Assembly (NCBI GenBank): GCA_942492715.1
Contig: CALOFW010000024.1
Location: 1-64,000, forward strand
Direction of reading: 5' to 3'
From: Sva-07 sp942492715
Lineage (GTDB): Bacteria; Actinomycetota; Acidimicrobiia; Acidimicrobiales; Ilumatobacteraceae
DNA length: 64,000 bases
The notes below the pieces were generated by a model. That model was not told the DNA's origin and searched no databases. It worked only from the letters and a program-made list of their open reading frames with translations. Shown here in pieces: positions 43,190 to 51,753 of this stretch. The position numbers and the translations under genes are program-made. Position 1 is the stretch's first letter; every line of letters starts with the position of its first letter.

Positions 43190-45106
43190 ATGCGATCGAT
43201 TCGACGATCTCGTGCAGCTGTCGGCCTGTTGACAGCTGCGTTCCTGGTTGCAGCGTCCGGTTGTGCGGCCGATCGACCCGACCGGCTCGTGTCTTCCCCT
43301 GCAACGGACACGACGGAGGCCATCAGTTCGCCGGAGTCGACGACCCCGTCGACCGCCGCGGCCGACACCCTCGAATCGGCACCGGTGATGCAGTCGGCTG
43401 CCGTTGCGGTCAACGCGCCCTTCGGCGCATCGGCCGTCGACACCGACTTCGTCCCCGTCCAGTGGCTCGTCCCCTGGGACGACGGCTTCCTCGCCGTCGG
43501 CGTCCGACATGCACCACAGCCGCTGCCCGATCAGCTGCCTCCCGAGGTCGCCGATCTCTTCCCACCCGAGGTCAACGCACTCTTCCCCGATGGGCTGCCA
43601 CCCACCCAGCAGGAGGCGATCGAGATCCTGGAGGAAGCGGATCTCTTCGATGAGGTGATGGACGTCGTGAACGAGTACCCGGAAGCCATGGACGCGCTCC
43701 AGTCGGCGCCGCGGCCCGCCGCATCGCTCGTGGCGACCTGGTCGGCGGACGGTGACACCTGGACGCCGACCGAGATGACGGCACCCGACGGCCTCGGCGA
43801 CCTCCAACAGCTCGCGGTGTCCGGTGACCGTCTCACGATCGCGGGCACGTCCCCACCCGGTGAGGATCGCGTGCCGTGGACCGTGACGGTCGCATCCACC
43901 ACCGACCTCGAGACCTGGACCACCGAGAGCTTCGAGATCCGTCCGCCCGAGGGCGTGCCCGACGACGTTCAGGTCTGGGTCTCTCCCATCGGGGTTGCTG
44001 CAAACGATGAGCACTGGGTGGTCCGGACCATGGTCGATGCCTCGATCGATCCGTTCGAATACCTTCCCGACGAGGTGCAGGAACGTCTCATGACAGGGGG
44101 CTACGGCATCGGCATCGAGCCCGACGGAGTCATGGTGGAATTCGACGGCGAGAGCGACGAGGGGATCGAGGTCCAGCGATACACCTGGGCCGAGCTGGGC
44201 GTGCCGGACGCCGTGGTTCCGTTTCTGCAGGGTTCCCAGTCGCGAGTCGAGTTGTGGTCGGGAACATGGGGCGGGGAGCCGTCGGTGACCGTCGGCGACG
44301 AGCCGTTCGGAACGTTGCTCGCCACCAGCGCCGGATTCCTCGACTTCGGTGATGGCGTCGCCTTCTCACCCGATGGCACGACGTGGACGCAGGTGAGGAC
44401 CCCGCAACCGAACCTCTGGTTCCAGGCCGCGGCACCGCTCGGCGACGACGTCGTCGCGATCGCGGGAACCCCGTACGGCGAAACGTCGATCCGCATCGTC
44501 GACGCGACGGGCACGAACTGGACCGACGTCGAGGTCGCCGGCCTCGACGAGACGTTCTCGGCGTGGAACTCGGCGTCCAGCCCGGCCTTCATCCTGGCGA
44601 ACGAGCCATCCGCTCCGGAACCGGAGACGCTGGTCGTCGAACACGATGGGTTCGAACTCACCCGGGTGTTCGGCGGTGTGGTCTCCTACGAGCTCGTCGA
44701 CCTCTCCACCGGCGCCGTCGTTGCGGAGGAGTCCGTCGACCTGAGGACCACGCAGACGGCCTCCGACGGCCCGTTCGAGCACCTGACCGAAGACATGCTC
44801 GGCGTCACCATCACCGATCCGGCGACAGGTGCGATGATCGTGCAGATCCCACAGTCGGCGATGAGCGAGGCCTGGAGCGAGGCGACAGGCGGCGGCGACG
44901 AGGCCTTCGAGTACGACCAACCCGACCTGTGGCTGCTCGCGACTGCCGACGGCGAGTCGTGGCTCCTCGAAGACCTCGACGACCCTGATCCCGCCGAACC
45001 GAACCCACCTCAGCACGTCACCGTCAACGGCACGACGCTGCTGGTCGGGACGTACGGATGGGAACCGGGTACCGACATCTGGCAACGCTTCACGCTGACC
45101 GAGTGA
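43190..45106 (+). CDS. Large lipoprotein, WD/beta-propeller-like
   Basis: 638 residues from ATG 43190, with a strong AGGAGG 6 nt upstream. AAFLVAASGCAADRPD is the signal peptide and lipobox, followed by a Thr/Ser/Pro linker. The mature part has repeated units with the form WSADGDTWTPTEM, FSPDGTTWTQVRTPQPN and LATADGESWLLEDL, i.e. S-x-D-G-x-x-W beta-propeller-type blades, plus a helical insert (QEAIEILEEADLFDEVMDVV). No enzyme motif. An envelope protein of unknown role. Confidence 0.7.
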   Translation: MRSIRRSRAAVGLLTAAFLVAASGCAADRPDRLVSSPATDTTEAISSPESTTPSTAAADTLESAPVMQSAAVAVNAPFGASAVDTDFVPVQWLVPWDDGFLAVGVRHAPQPLPDQLPPEVADLFPPEVNALFPDGLPPTQQEAIEILEEADLFDEVMDVVNEYPEAMDALQSAPRPAASLVATWSADGDTWTPTEMTAPDGLGDLQQLAVSGDRLTIAGTSPPGEDRVPWTVTVASTTDLETWTTESFEIRPPEGVPDDVQVWVSPIGVAANDEHWVVRTMVDASIDPFEYLPDEVQERLMTGGYGIGIEPDGVMVEFDGESDEGIEVQRYTWAELGVPDAVVPFLQGSQSRVELWSGTWGGEPSVTVGDEPFGTLLATSAGFLDFGDGVAFSPDGTTWTQVRTPQPNLWFQAAAPLGDDVVAIAGTPYGETSIRIVDATGTNWTDVEVAGLDETFSAWNSASSPAFILANEPSAPEPETLVVEHDGFELTRVFGGVVSYELVDLSTGAVVAEESVDLRTTQTASDGPFEHLTEDMLGVTITDPATGAMIVQIPQSAMSEAWSEATGGGDEAFEYDQPDLWLLATADGESWLLEDLDDPDPAEPNPPQHVTVNGTTLLVGTYGWEPGTDIWQRFTLTE

Positions 45107-45128
45107 CGACCCGCCCTGGATCCCCGAT

Positions 45129-45572
45129 TCAGTCGTCGCCGAGAGCGCCCCACGACCCGGTGATCGTGGGTGAGACCGCCGTCGCGACGATCAGCTCGTC
45201 GACTCGGAGCGTGACCCGCGCCACCAGGTGGTCGACGAACTCGGCCATCGGCTCGAACCCGCCTCCCTCGTTGATCCGCCACCAGTCCTTCTCGACGTCG
45301 AGATCGGCCCGGTGGACGTCGGTGGTCAGCTCCCTCGGCGTCGCGCCGGGCTGGGCCACCACCTCGTCGCGGAGATGCACCTCGAGATCCGCCGGCAGAA
45401 CGGGCGCGTCGTGCTCGTCGGCAGCGGTCACGAGGACGTCTTCGCGAAGGGTTGCGCCGAGGTCGGGATCGAAGGGCGGCACGTGAATCGAATAGCTCAC
45501 GACGAGCCTGCGTTCGCCTGGGTGCCCTTCGAGGGTCTCGACGCGCAGCTGAGGATCGGTGATCGTCACCAT
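45129..45572 (-). CDS. Hypothetical protein, 147 aa
   Basis: Starts MVTITDPQLRVETLEGHPGE and shows a beta-rich pattern (RRLVVSYSIHVPPFDPDLGA, LREDVLVTAADEHDAPVLPA, LVARVTLRVDELIVATAVSP), suggesting a small beta-sandwich, with an acidic middle (DLDVEKDWWRINEGGGFEP). No cysteine or signal peptide. Convergent with the 43190 lipoprotein gene. Unrecognised. Confidence 0.65.
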   Translation of the reverse strand: MVTITDPQLRVETLEGHPGERRLVVSYSIHVPPFDPDLGATLREDVLVTAADEHDAPVLPADLEVHLRDEVVAQPGATPRELTTDVHRADLDVEKDWWRINEGGGFEPMAEFVDHLVARVTLRVDELIVATAVSPTITGSWGALGDD

Positions 45573-45693
45573 GTCTCGATGATGAGCGATCCCGCGCGGG
45601 TGCGCCAGAGACGATCGGCCCCAACCGAGACCAGCGCGGGCGAGATGACCTCTGGCCCTGTCCGCCCCCATCGAGCAGGCGGACACTGCATGC

Positions 45694-46110
45694 ATGGATC
45701 ACGACACGTTGGGGGTGATCCTCGACGTCACCCCGGGGGACCACGAGGGCTTCGAACGGCACCTGCTCGAAGGCATGGGCCACACGGTCACGGTGTGTCA
45801 CGGGCCGGGTGACGACCCGTTCTGCCCGCTGCTCGAAGAGGGCGAATGCGAGTCGGTCAACCAGGCACACGGCGTCGTCTTCAAGCTCGACCTCGGTCGT
45901 GACTACCACCGCCGAATCCTCGAGCAGTACAAGCAGACCCTCCCCGCCGGCATGCCGATCGCCGTCGCGGTACAGCCGGGACAGGAGACGACCTACGCCG
46001 ACCTCCTCGACGGGTTGTACGTCTGGAGCCACTCCCCGACGGCAGCGGAACTCGACGGCTTCGCCGCCCTCGTCGAAGCCGCCGACGACACCGGCACGAG
46101 CGACAGGTAG
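45694..46110 (+). CDS. Hypothetical protein, 138 aa
   Basis: MDHDTLGVILDVTPGDHEGF, VTVCHGPGDDPFCPLLEEGE with CESVNQAHGVVFKLDLGRDY, then LPAGMPIAVAVQPGQETTYA and LYVWSHSPTAAELDGFAALV. The layout (alternating strands and helices, a Cys-containing loop after the second strand) looks like a receiver-like or rhodanese-like alpha/beta fold, but the phospho-acceptor site is not evident. A GACACT box is 6 nt upstream. Family not known to me. Confidence 0.65.
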   Translation: MDHDTLGVILDVTPGDHEGFERHLLEGMGHTVTVCHGPGDDPFCPLLEEGECESVNQAHGVVFKLDLGRDYHRRILEQYKQTLPAGMPIAVAVQPGQETTYADLLDGLYVWSHSPTAAELDGFAALVEAADDTGTSDR

Positions 46111-46142
46111 GTCCGAGCGTCGCCCGAGACTTCTGCCGTGGC

Positions 46143-47075
46143 TCAGCGGTAGAGATCGCCACTCAGGTACTTGAGGCCGCTGTCGGGTTGCACCGTGACC
46201 ACGGTGTGTCCCGGACCGAGGTCGCGAGCGAGGCGGATCGCACCGAGGATGCTCGCACCGCCGCTCGGGCCGGTCCACACACCCTCGACACGCGCCAGCT
46301 GTCGCGCCGACTCGAAGGCGTCCTCGGTCGACACCGTCTCGATCCGGTCGTAGGAGTCGTCGGTGATCAGCGGCGGGACGAACCCGACGCCGCCACCCTC
46401 GATGCGGTGCGTCCCCGCCGGGTGGCCGGAGATGACGGCCGACTCCTCCGGCTCGACCACCGTGCGCACGACGTCGGGCCAGCGCTCGCGGATCGGACGC
46501 GACGTTCCGGTGAACGCCCCACCGACCCCCACGTAGAGCGACAGCCCGTGGATCGCGCCGTCGATCTGTTCGACCAGCTCGCGGCCGATGCCGAGATACC
46601 CGTCGAGCAGGTCGAGGTTGTTGAACTGATCGGTCGGATGCGCACCCTCGGCCTCGACGATCTCGTCGACGCGGGCGATCAACTGCTGGATCAGCTCGGG
46701 GTGGATGCCGTCGTCGCTGTGGATCAGCTCGACGTCGGCGCCGAGAGCGCGCATCGTGGCGATCTTCTCCTCGGCGAACGCATCCGACGACACGATCTTC
46801 AGCGGGTAGCCCTTGATGCTGCACACGAGGGCCAGCGAGCTGCCGGTCGAGCCGCCGGTGTACTCCACCACCGTCTGCCCCGGTTGCAGCGCGCCGCTGC
46901 GCTCGGCACCCTCGATCATCGCCAGCGCCATGCGGTCCTTGTACGAGCCGGTCGGGTTGGCCGCCTCCAACTTGACCCACACGTCGGCGCTCTCGGGTCC
47001 GGGCAACGTCGACAGGCGGACGACCGGCGTGTTGCCGATCGCTGCCAGTGCACCCGGCCGTTCGAGCTGTGCCAT
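46143..47075 (-). CDS. PLP-dependent cysteine synthase-family protein
   Basis: 310 residues. The PLP Lys is in KLEAANPTGSYKDRMALAMI; the phosphate-binding loop is VVEYTGGSTGSSLALVCSIK; GGAFTGTSRPIRERWPDV and EGVWTGPSGGASILGAIRLA follow the fold II pattern of CysK/CBS. It would add a thiol or sulfide to an activated serine, or desulfhydrate cysteine. Which role cannot be decided; no serine acetyltransferase is nearby. GAGACT is 6 nt upstream. Confidence 0.88.
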   Translation of the reverse strand: MAQLERPGALAAIGNTPVVRLSTLPGPESADVWVKLEAANPTGSYKDRMALAMIEGAERSGALQPGQTVVEYTGGSTGSSLALVCSIKGYPLKIVSSDAFAEEKIATMRALGADVELIHSDDGIHPELIQQLIARVDEIVEAEGAHPTDQFNNLDLLDGYLGIGRELVEQIDGAIHGLSLYVGVGGAFTGTSRPIRERWPDVVRTVVEPEESAVISGHPAGTHRIEGGGVGFVPPLITDDSYDRIETVSTEDAFESARQLARVEGVWTGPSGGASILGAIRLARDLGPGHTVVTVQPDSGLKYLSGDLYR

Positions 47076-47121
47076 CTCGCGAGTCTCGCACGGCCGACGA
47101 TCGCCATCGTACGGCGGTGGC

Positions 47122-47892
47122 TCAGGGTGATGCGTCGCGGCCGGGCGCTGCGGTGCGGGAGGCGTCGTGTCCCTCCAGGATTCGCTGTTCCAGCAGTGTC
47201 AGTTCGTCGCTCGGCTGGACACCGACCTCGGCGAGGATCCCGCGGAGGCGGGCGCACGCCCGGAGCGCCTCCACCCGTCGGTAGCCGGCGTCGAGCGCCT
47301 CGATGAGCAGGAACCACAGATGCTCGCGGTACGGGTTCTCCTCCACCGCCGCCTCGAGTTCGCCGACGATCAGCTCGTGATTCCCGAGTGCGAGATCGGC
47401 CTCCAGGCAGATCTCCATCGCGGCGAGCCGCATCTCGTCGAGCCGGTAGCTGTCCAGCCTGAACGCTTCGTCGTCGGCCAGGTCGCCGAACGGCCGCCCG
47501 CGCCAGAGGGCGAGGGCCCTGCGCCCGCGGTCGCGGCGCTCGACGTCATCCTTCGATGCAGCCGCCTCCGCCAGCAGCGTCTCGAACTCGACGGCGTCGA
47601 TGTTCGCCGGCGCGATCGTCAGTTCGTACGAGCCGTCGACGCGCACGATCGCTCCCGGGCCCAGCACGTGGCGGAGATGGGACACGATCGACTGCAACGT
47701 GTTGTCTGCCGACTCGGGTGGGTCCCGAGCCCAGATCACCTCGCGAAGGTGATCGATGCGAACGGCGTGGCCCACTCCGACGACGAGTGCTCCGAGGAGT
47801 GCCCGCGCATGTCGACCACCGACCGCGATGCTTCCCGAAGGCGCGAGCACATCGATCGGGCCGAGTATGCGGATCCGGCGGTCGTCCGACAT
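47122..47892 (-). CDS. SARP/BTAD-family transcriptional regulator (second copy)
   Basis: 256 residues from ATG 47892. IRILGPIDVLAPSGSIAVGG, RHARALLGALVVGVGHAVRI and SADNTLQSIVSHLRHVLGPG build the winged helix; the BTAD region has GRPFGDLADDEAFRLDSYRL and RLAAMEICLEADLALGNHEL with the usual ending ELTLLEQRILEGHD. It is divergent from the 75-bp-repeat membrane protein at 48087, whose upstream region contains two 11-bp-spaced units (ATGTGCACTGC, ATGTCCAGTGG at 47928-47949). A parallel to the 10184 regulator and its divergent target. Confidence 0.9.
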   Translation of the reverse strand: MSDDRRIRILGPIDVLAPSGSIAVGGRHARALLGALVVGVGHAVRIDHLREVIWARDPPESADNTLQSIVSHLRHVLGPGAIVRVDGSYELTIAPANIDAVEFETLLAEAAASKDDVERRDRGRRALALWRGRPFGDLADDEAFRLDSYRLDEMRLAAMEICLEADLALGNHELIVGELEAAVEENPYREHLWFLLIEALDAGYRRVEALRACARLRGILAEVGVQPSDELTLLEQRILEGHDASRTAAPGRDASP

Positions 47893-48086
47893 GGCATCCC
47901 ATCTCCTTGCGCTTTCCAGTGTCCTACATGTGCACTGCATGTCCAGTGGCAGAAGTCCCACAGCGCCAGAACCGCCGACGTTCAGCATCGCGCAGTGACC
48001 CGGGGGGACAATGAAATCGAAGAAAGAGGAGATCCGGAGACACGGATCCCCAGGAAAGGAGAACTCAGGAAAGAAGGGAGAGAGCG

Positions 48087-48761
48087 ATGATGAAGCTGTT
48101 CGAACACCCGACAACACACGAGACCAAGGAGCTTCCGAAGCTGCCCCCCGGTGTCGTCGTTCCCGATGACATCAGCGGCTTGGAGACTTCCGAGTCCGAA
48201 CAACCGGGTCGTCCTGGAAGCCAGGTCCGCTGGCTGCGGTGGATGGTCGTGGTCGTGCTGCTGGCGGTCGGTGCCCTCGTGATCGGCACCCTGGTCCGCG
48301 ATGACAGCACTACGACGGTCGAAACCCCCAACGCCCAACAGCTGATCCAGGAATCGATCGACCAAGCACTGCTGGACAACCAGACCGCAACGGTCGAAAC
48401 CCCCAACGCCCAACAGCTGATCCAAGAATCGATCGACCAAGCACTGCTGGACAACCAGACCGCAACGGTCGAAACCCCCAACGCCCAACAGCTGATCCAA
48501 GAATCGATCGACCAAGCACTGCTGGACAACCAGACCGCAACGGTCGAAACCCCCAACGCCCAACAGCTGATCCAAGAATCGATCGACCAAGCACTGCTGG
48601 ACAACCAGACCGCAACGGTCGAAACCCCCAACGCCCAACAGCTGATCCAAGAATCGATCGACCAAGCACTGCTGGACAACCAGACCGCAACGGTCGAAAC
48701 CCCCAACGCCCAACAGCTGATCCAAGAATCGATCGACCAAGCACTGCTGGACAACAAGTGA
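48087..48761 (+). CDS. Membrane protein with six identical 25-residue repeats
   Basis: 224 residues. Cytoplasmic N-terminus (MKLFEHPTTHETKELPKLPP), one transmembrane helix (RWMVVVVLLAVGALVIGTLV) at about 51-70, then six tandem repeats of VETPNAQQLIQESIDQALL followed by DNQTAT, ending DNK. Each repeat looks like an amphipathic helix, so the outer part may be a rod or coiled coil. DNA repeats are nearly identical (75-bp unit), implying recent expansion. The ATG has GGGAGAGAG just upstream within a purine-rich leader. No known family. Possibly regulated by the divergent SARP. Confidence 0.75.
   Translation: MMKLFEHPTTHETKELPKLPPGVVVPDDISGLETSESEQPGRPGSQVRWLRWMVVVVLLAVGALVIGTLVRDDSTTTVETPNAQQLIQESIDQALLDNQTATVETPNAQQLIQESIDQALLDNQTATVETPNAQQLIQESIDQALLDNQTATVETPNAQQLIQESIDQALLDNQTATVETPNAQQLIQESIDQALLDNQTATVETPNAQQLIQESIDQALLDNK
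48315..48758 (+). repeat. 75-bp tandem repeat, six units, within the 48087 gene
   Basis: Units begin with ACGGTCGAAACCCCCAAC at 48315, 48390, 48465, 48540, 48615 and 48690. The first unit differs by one base (CAGGAATCG instead of CAAGAATCG) and the last is shortened by the stop codon. The period is a multiple of three, so copy-number change would keep the reading frame. Confidence 0.95.
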
Positions 48762-48844
48762 CGCCAGCGGAGCCGAACCGTTCGGCCCGACGAGAACAGG
48801 AGGTGATCGGCCTTGACACCGAGATCATCCGATCAGAAGGAAGT

Positions 48845-48871
48845 GCGGCACCCGAGCCGCTCGGGTGCCGC
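48845..48871. terminator. Strong hairpin between convergent genes
   Basis: GCGGCACCCGAG and its exact complement CTCGGGTGCCGC flank a 3-nt loop: a perfect 12-bp stem between the repeat-protein gene and the hydrolase gene. Likely bidirectional terminator. Confidence 0.75.
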
Positions 48872-48903
48872 ATCGCCGCGTCTGGCGACGACCTCGGTCG
48901 GAG

Positions 48904-49749
48904 TCAGCCGGCCGGCTCGACGCGCCACACGTCGCCATGCGACTTGACGTGCCCGGCGCACGGCTCCCAGTGAGTGCCGAACACCAGCTCGTCGGTGTCG
49001 GCGCGCCCGGCGAAGAACCCCCGGCGGGTCGCTTCGGCTCCGGCGGGGTCGACGTCGAACGAACTCCCCCACTCCGGATGCGTCGCCTGGCACACCATGT
49101 GCGACAGATCGCCGGTGATCACCGCCCGCTCGCCGCCGCTCTCGATCAGCACGCTCACGTGGCCGGGCGTGTGACCCGGTGTCGGCGCCAGCGACACGTG
49201 CGAGGTGAGCCGGGCATCGGTGGCCACCAGGTCGACCAGCCCCGCGTCGATCACCGGCTGGATCGAGTCGGCGCGCAGCACCTGATCCATCCCCGAGTCG
49301 TCGCGCTGCCAGTGCTCCCACTCGACGTCGGCGAAGAGATAGCGGGCGTTGGGGAACGTCGGCACCCACTCGCCGTCGACGAGGCGGGTGTTCCACCCGA
49401 CGTGGTCGACATGGAGGTGCGTGCACAACACCGTGTCGATCGACTCGGGTGGGAACCCGGCGGCGGCCAGGTCGTCGAGGAACGGACCCGACCGCATGCT
49501 CCACGACTCGACCGGCCGCTCCTTGTCGTTGCCGAGACACGTGTCGACCAGGATGCGTCGCCCGTCGCTCTCCACCACCAGCGCCCGGATCGTCATGTGC
49601 ACCTTGCCGTCGGGCGTTGCGTAGTGGGGCACCATCCACTCGATCTCACGGATCCGATCGGCCGTTGCTTCGGGCAGCAGCCAGTGCGCAGCCGACGTCG
49701 TGGTCAACTCCGCGATCTCGGTGACCCGTACCTCTCCGATCGTCCACAT
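48904..49749 (-). CDS. Metallo-beta-lactamase-fold hydrolase
   Basis: 281 residues from ATG 49749. The metal-binding motif CTHLHVDHVGWN (HxHxDH), the later His in PTPGHTPGHVSVLIESGGER and the bridging Asp in AVITGDLSHMVCQATHPEW are all present, as is the final His in VFGTHWEPCAGHV. This is an MBL-fold hydrolase of the lactonase/quorum-quenching-like (AhlD/UlaG) group; substrate not known. A PR51 copy lies just upstream. Confidence 0.88.
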   Translation of the reverse strand: MWTIGEVRVTEIAELTTTSAAHWLLPEATADRIREIEWMVPHYATPDGKVHMTIRALVVESDGRRILVDTCLGNDKERPVESWSMRSGPFLDDLAAAGFPPESIDTVLCTHLHVDHVGWNTRLVDGEWVPTFPNARYLFADVEWEHWQRDDSGMDQVLRADSIQPVIDAGLVDLVATDARLTSHVSLAPTPGHTPGHVSVLIESGGERAVITGDLSHMVCQATHPEWGSSFDVDPAGAEATRRGFFAGRADTDELVFGTHWEPCAGHVKSHGDVWRVEPAG

Positions 49750-49780
49750 GGACGCGAGCTTGCCAGGTGAGCCCCAGACC

Positions 49781-49831
49781 GTTTGCGTTGCACTTCGGGT
49801 GACCCGTCCCTCCCGAAGTTGCACACGAACG
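49781..49831 (+). repeat. PR51, copy 2
   Basis: GTTTGCGTTGCACTTCGGGT ... ending GCACACGAACG. Lies between the hydrolase start and the end of the 49855 gene, both on the minus strand. Confidence 0.7.
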
Positions 49832-49854
49832 TCGAAGTCGGGTGCAGGCGACGA

Positions 49855-50817
49855 TCAGTCGGATGTCGCTGGTCGCACCCCCGCATCCCGGCGGCGAGCG
49901 GCGATGTCGGGATCGACACCCGCCCGGCGCCAGGCATCGGCATCGACGGGCGAGAAGCCGGTGGCCGACCAGTCGGCCGCCTCACGTGGGCGAACACCGA
50001 GTTCGAGCCACTGCGCCGCATCGTGTGGGCGAACGCCCGAGGCGACCCACTTGGCGAGCTTGCGGTCGGGAACCGATGTGGCCGCCCACTCGTCGGCCGA
50101 CTCCTCGGTCGCGCCGGCATCGAGAGCGACGCGGCGGCGAACCACGTGCGCGGTCCAGCCACCCTCCGGCCGCTGCTCGCGGGCGGTCTCGACGTCGAAG
50201 CCCACCGACTCCAACAGCCGGGCGACGTCGGGATCGTCGACCACGTCGATCCACGCCGATGCGCTCGTCGCCGAGAATCCGGCCGACGACCACTGCGCGG
50301 CCGTCGACGCGGACACTCCGGTGTCGATCCACGCGAGCGCCTTCTTCATCTTGAGGCCGGCCGCGGCGGCGTAGGCGATCTCGTCCGCGGTGCGTCCTGC
50401 GCGCAGGTGGGCCAGCGCCTTGGCCGGCCCGACGTCGCCCGACGCCACGTCGGCGAGCTGCTCGACCTCGGTGACGTCGGCATCGGTCGATGCCCACGGG
50501 GCGAACTGCGCGCCCGAGGTGAAGCCCCGGTCGATCGCCTCGAGGATCCGCTCCGCCGTGAAGCCCTCCCAGGTCTCGATGAAGGTCGGGTCGGTGGGCA
50601 GTCCGCGCGCTTCGAGGGACGCGGCGAACGCGAGGTCCGGAGCCTGGCGGCCCGCCCGGCGGAACTCGGTGATCTCCTCGGTCGTGAGCGACGAGTCGTA
50701 CCAGCGAGCAGCGTGGGGCGGCGGCAGGGTGCCGTCACGGAACATGATCGTCACGACGGCGTCGGGCAGCCCCGACGCGATCCAACGTTCCCGGTCGTGG
50801 CGATCGGCGTGGGTCAT
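49855..50817 (-). CDS. Helical-repeat protein of unknown function
   Basis: 320 residues from MTHADRHDRERW (ATG 50817; another ATG is at 50826). The sequence repeats a ~20-residue unit of the form A-x-x-W-x-x-x-G-h-x-P-x-x-A: AAQWSSAGFSATSASAWIDV, VASGVRPHDAAQWLELGVRP, AADWSATGFSPVDADAWRRA, GVDPDIAARRRDAGVRPA. It looks like an all-helical repeat scaffold, reminiscent of Armadillo/TPR-like solenoids but with its own motif. No catalytic or membrane features. Confidence 0.65.
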   Translation of the reverse strand: MTHADRHDRERWIASGLPDAVVTIMFRDGTLPPPHAARWYDSSLTTEEITEFRRAGRQAPDLAFAASLEARGLPTDPTFIETWEGFTAERILEAIDRGFTSGAQFAPWASTDADVTEVEQLADVASGDVGPAKALAHLRAGRTADEIAYAAAAGLKMKKALAWIDTGVSASTAAQWSSAGFSATSASAWIDVVDDPDVARLLESVGFDVETAREQRPEGGWTAHVVRRRVALDAGATEESADEWAATSVPDRKLAKWVASGVRPHDAAQWLELGVRPREAADWSATGFSPVDADAWRRAGVDPDIAARRRDAGVRPATSD

Positions 50818-50890
50818 GCCGACCATGTTCCCCGCTCGACGGGCCCGCCCGCAATCCCGATGGTGACCGCGCCCGCCGGGAGCGTTCCAG

Positions 50891-50935
50891 TCTCAGCGGA
50901 TCTGGTCGCGACACCCGCGACCGATTCCGCCGAGA
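50891..50935 (+). repeat. 45-bp palindromic repeat, copy 1
   Basis: TCTCAGCGGA at the left end and TCCGCCGAGA at the right end are inverted, with an inner GGTCGCG / CGCGACC stem. The second copy is at 63770-63814 in the opposite orientation. Confidence 0.6.
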
Positions 50936-50976
50936 GATGTCAGCGTCGGTGATGGTGGCCGTCGGCGGCGGGAGCG

Positions 50977-51753
50977 TCAGCGGAGGTGGCGTCCGCAGTG
51001 CGGCCAGGGGCGGGCGCCGCGTTCGCTGAAGAGGGCCTGGGCCATGGCGTCCTGATCGGCGGGCGTCGCGGCGGCGGGATCGGCCCCGACGAGGCGAGGG
51101 GCGTGGCGCTCGGCGACCGAGTTCCAGGTCGACCGATCGAACTGGTACGCCCCGCGGTACTTCCCGGACGGGTTGGTGATCGAGTAGTCGCCACCGGCTT
51201 CACACTGACGGAGGGCCGCCCACTGCTCGGCCGACGGACCGGGCGGGAGGGGCGCAACGGGCAGCAGGTCGGTCGGCAGCCCTGCGAACTCGAGGGCGCT
51301 CCGGTGCGCCGAGAGCGTTGCGGCCGAGTACCAGCCGTCGACGTCGATCCCGAGCACGGCCTGCAACACCTCGACACGCGGGCCGCGTTCGTCCCACGTG
51401 TACGTCTCGGTCATCACGCGGGTGGCGAGCTCGAACGGCGACTCCGGCCGGTTCGCGAGCTCGCGTTCGGCTTCGACCGGTGTCTCGGCCCGTGTCTTGA
51501 CGCCCAGGTCCGGGACCGACGAGATCCTCGGGGCGACACGCGGCTGCGCCGGGTTGCCCGGGGGCCGAGCCTCGGGCGACGCGCTCGGCGAGTCGATCGC
51601 GCTGGCCGCCGGGACGGGGTCGTCACCGAGGGCACGGGCAACCAGTGGGGCACCGCCGATCACGATCGCCGCGGCGAGCGCAGCGGCCGACCGCCGGATG
51701 GCGAGTCGGTGTCGGTGGATGGCAGAGCCGTGGTGGGGGGAAGAGGGGATCAT
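50977..51753 (-). CDS. Rpf/transglycosylase-like domain protein
   Basis: 258 residues from ATG 51753, preceded by AAGGAGCG. Basic N-terminus and hydrophobic helix (SAAALAAAIVIGGAPLVARA) suggest export. The middle has a peptidoglycan-binding-like stretch (RGPRVEVLQAVLGIDVDGWY), and the C-terminus is the resuscitation-promoting-factor/transglycosylase fold: WAALRQCEAGGDYSITNPSG, KYRGAYQFDRSTWNSVAERH with the catalytic Glu in CEAGGDY, ending WPHCGRHL. It would cut peptidoglycan glycan strands. Leader region between 51754 and 51981 contains a TAACAT -10-like sequence. Confidence 0.85.
   Translation of the reverse strand: MIPSSPHHGSAIHRHRLAIRRSAAALAAAIVIGGAPLVARALGDDPVPAASAIDSPSASPEARPPGNPAQPRVAPRISSVPDLGVKTRAETPVEAERELANRPESPFELATRVMTETYTWDERGPRVEVLQAVLGIDVDGWYSAATLSAHRSALEFAGLPTDLLPVAPLPPGPSAEQWAALRQCEAGGDYSITNPSGKYRGAYQFDRSTWNSVAERHAPRLVGADPAAATPADQDAMAQALFSERGARPWPHCGRHLR

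Noticed and set aside
47982..48757. Long minus-strand frames of 230-252 codons with Ser/Trp/Leu repeats
   Set aside because: The 75-bp repeat is open in several frames because its length is a multiple of three; the plus-strand frame has the transmembrane helix, start context and continuity.
48315..48758. CRISPR-like regular repeat
   Set aside because: Units are head-to-tail with no spacers and encode protein in frame.
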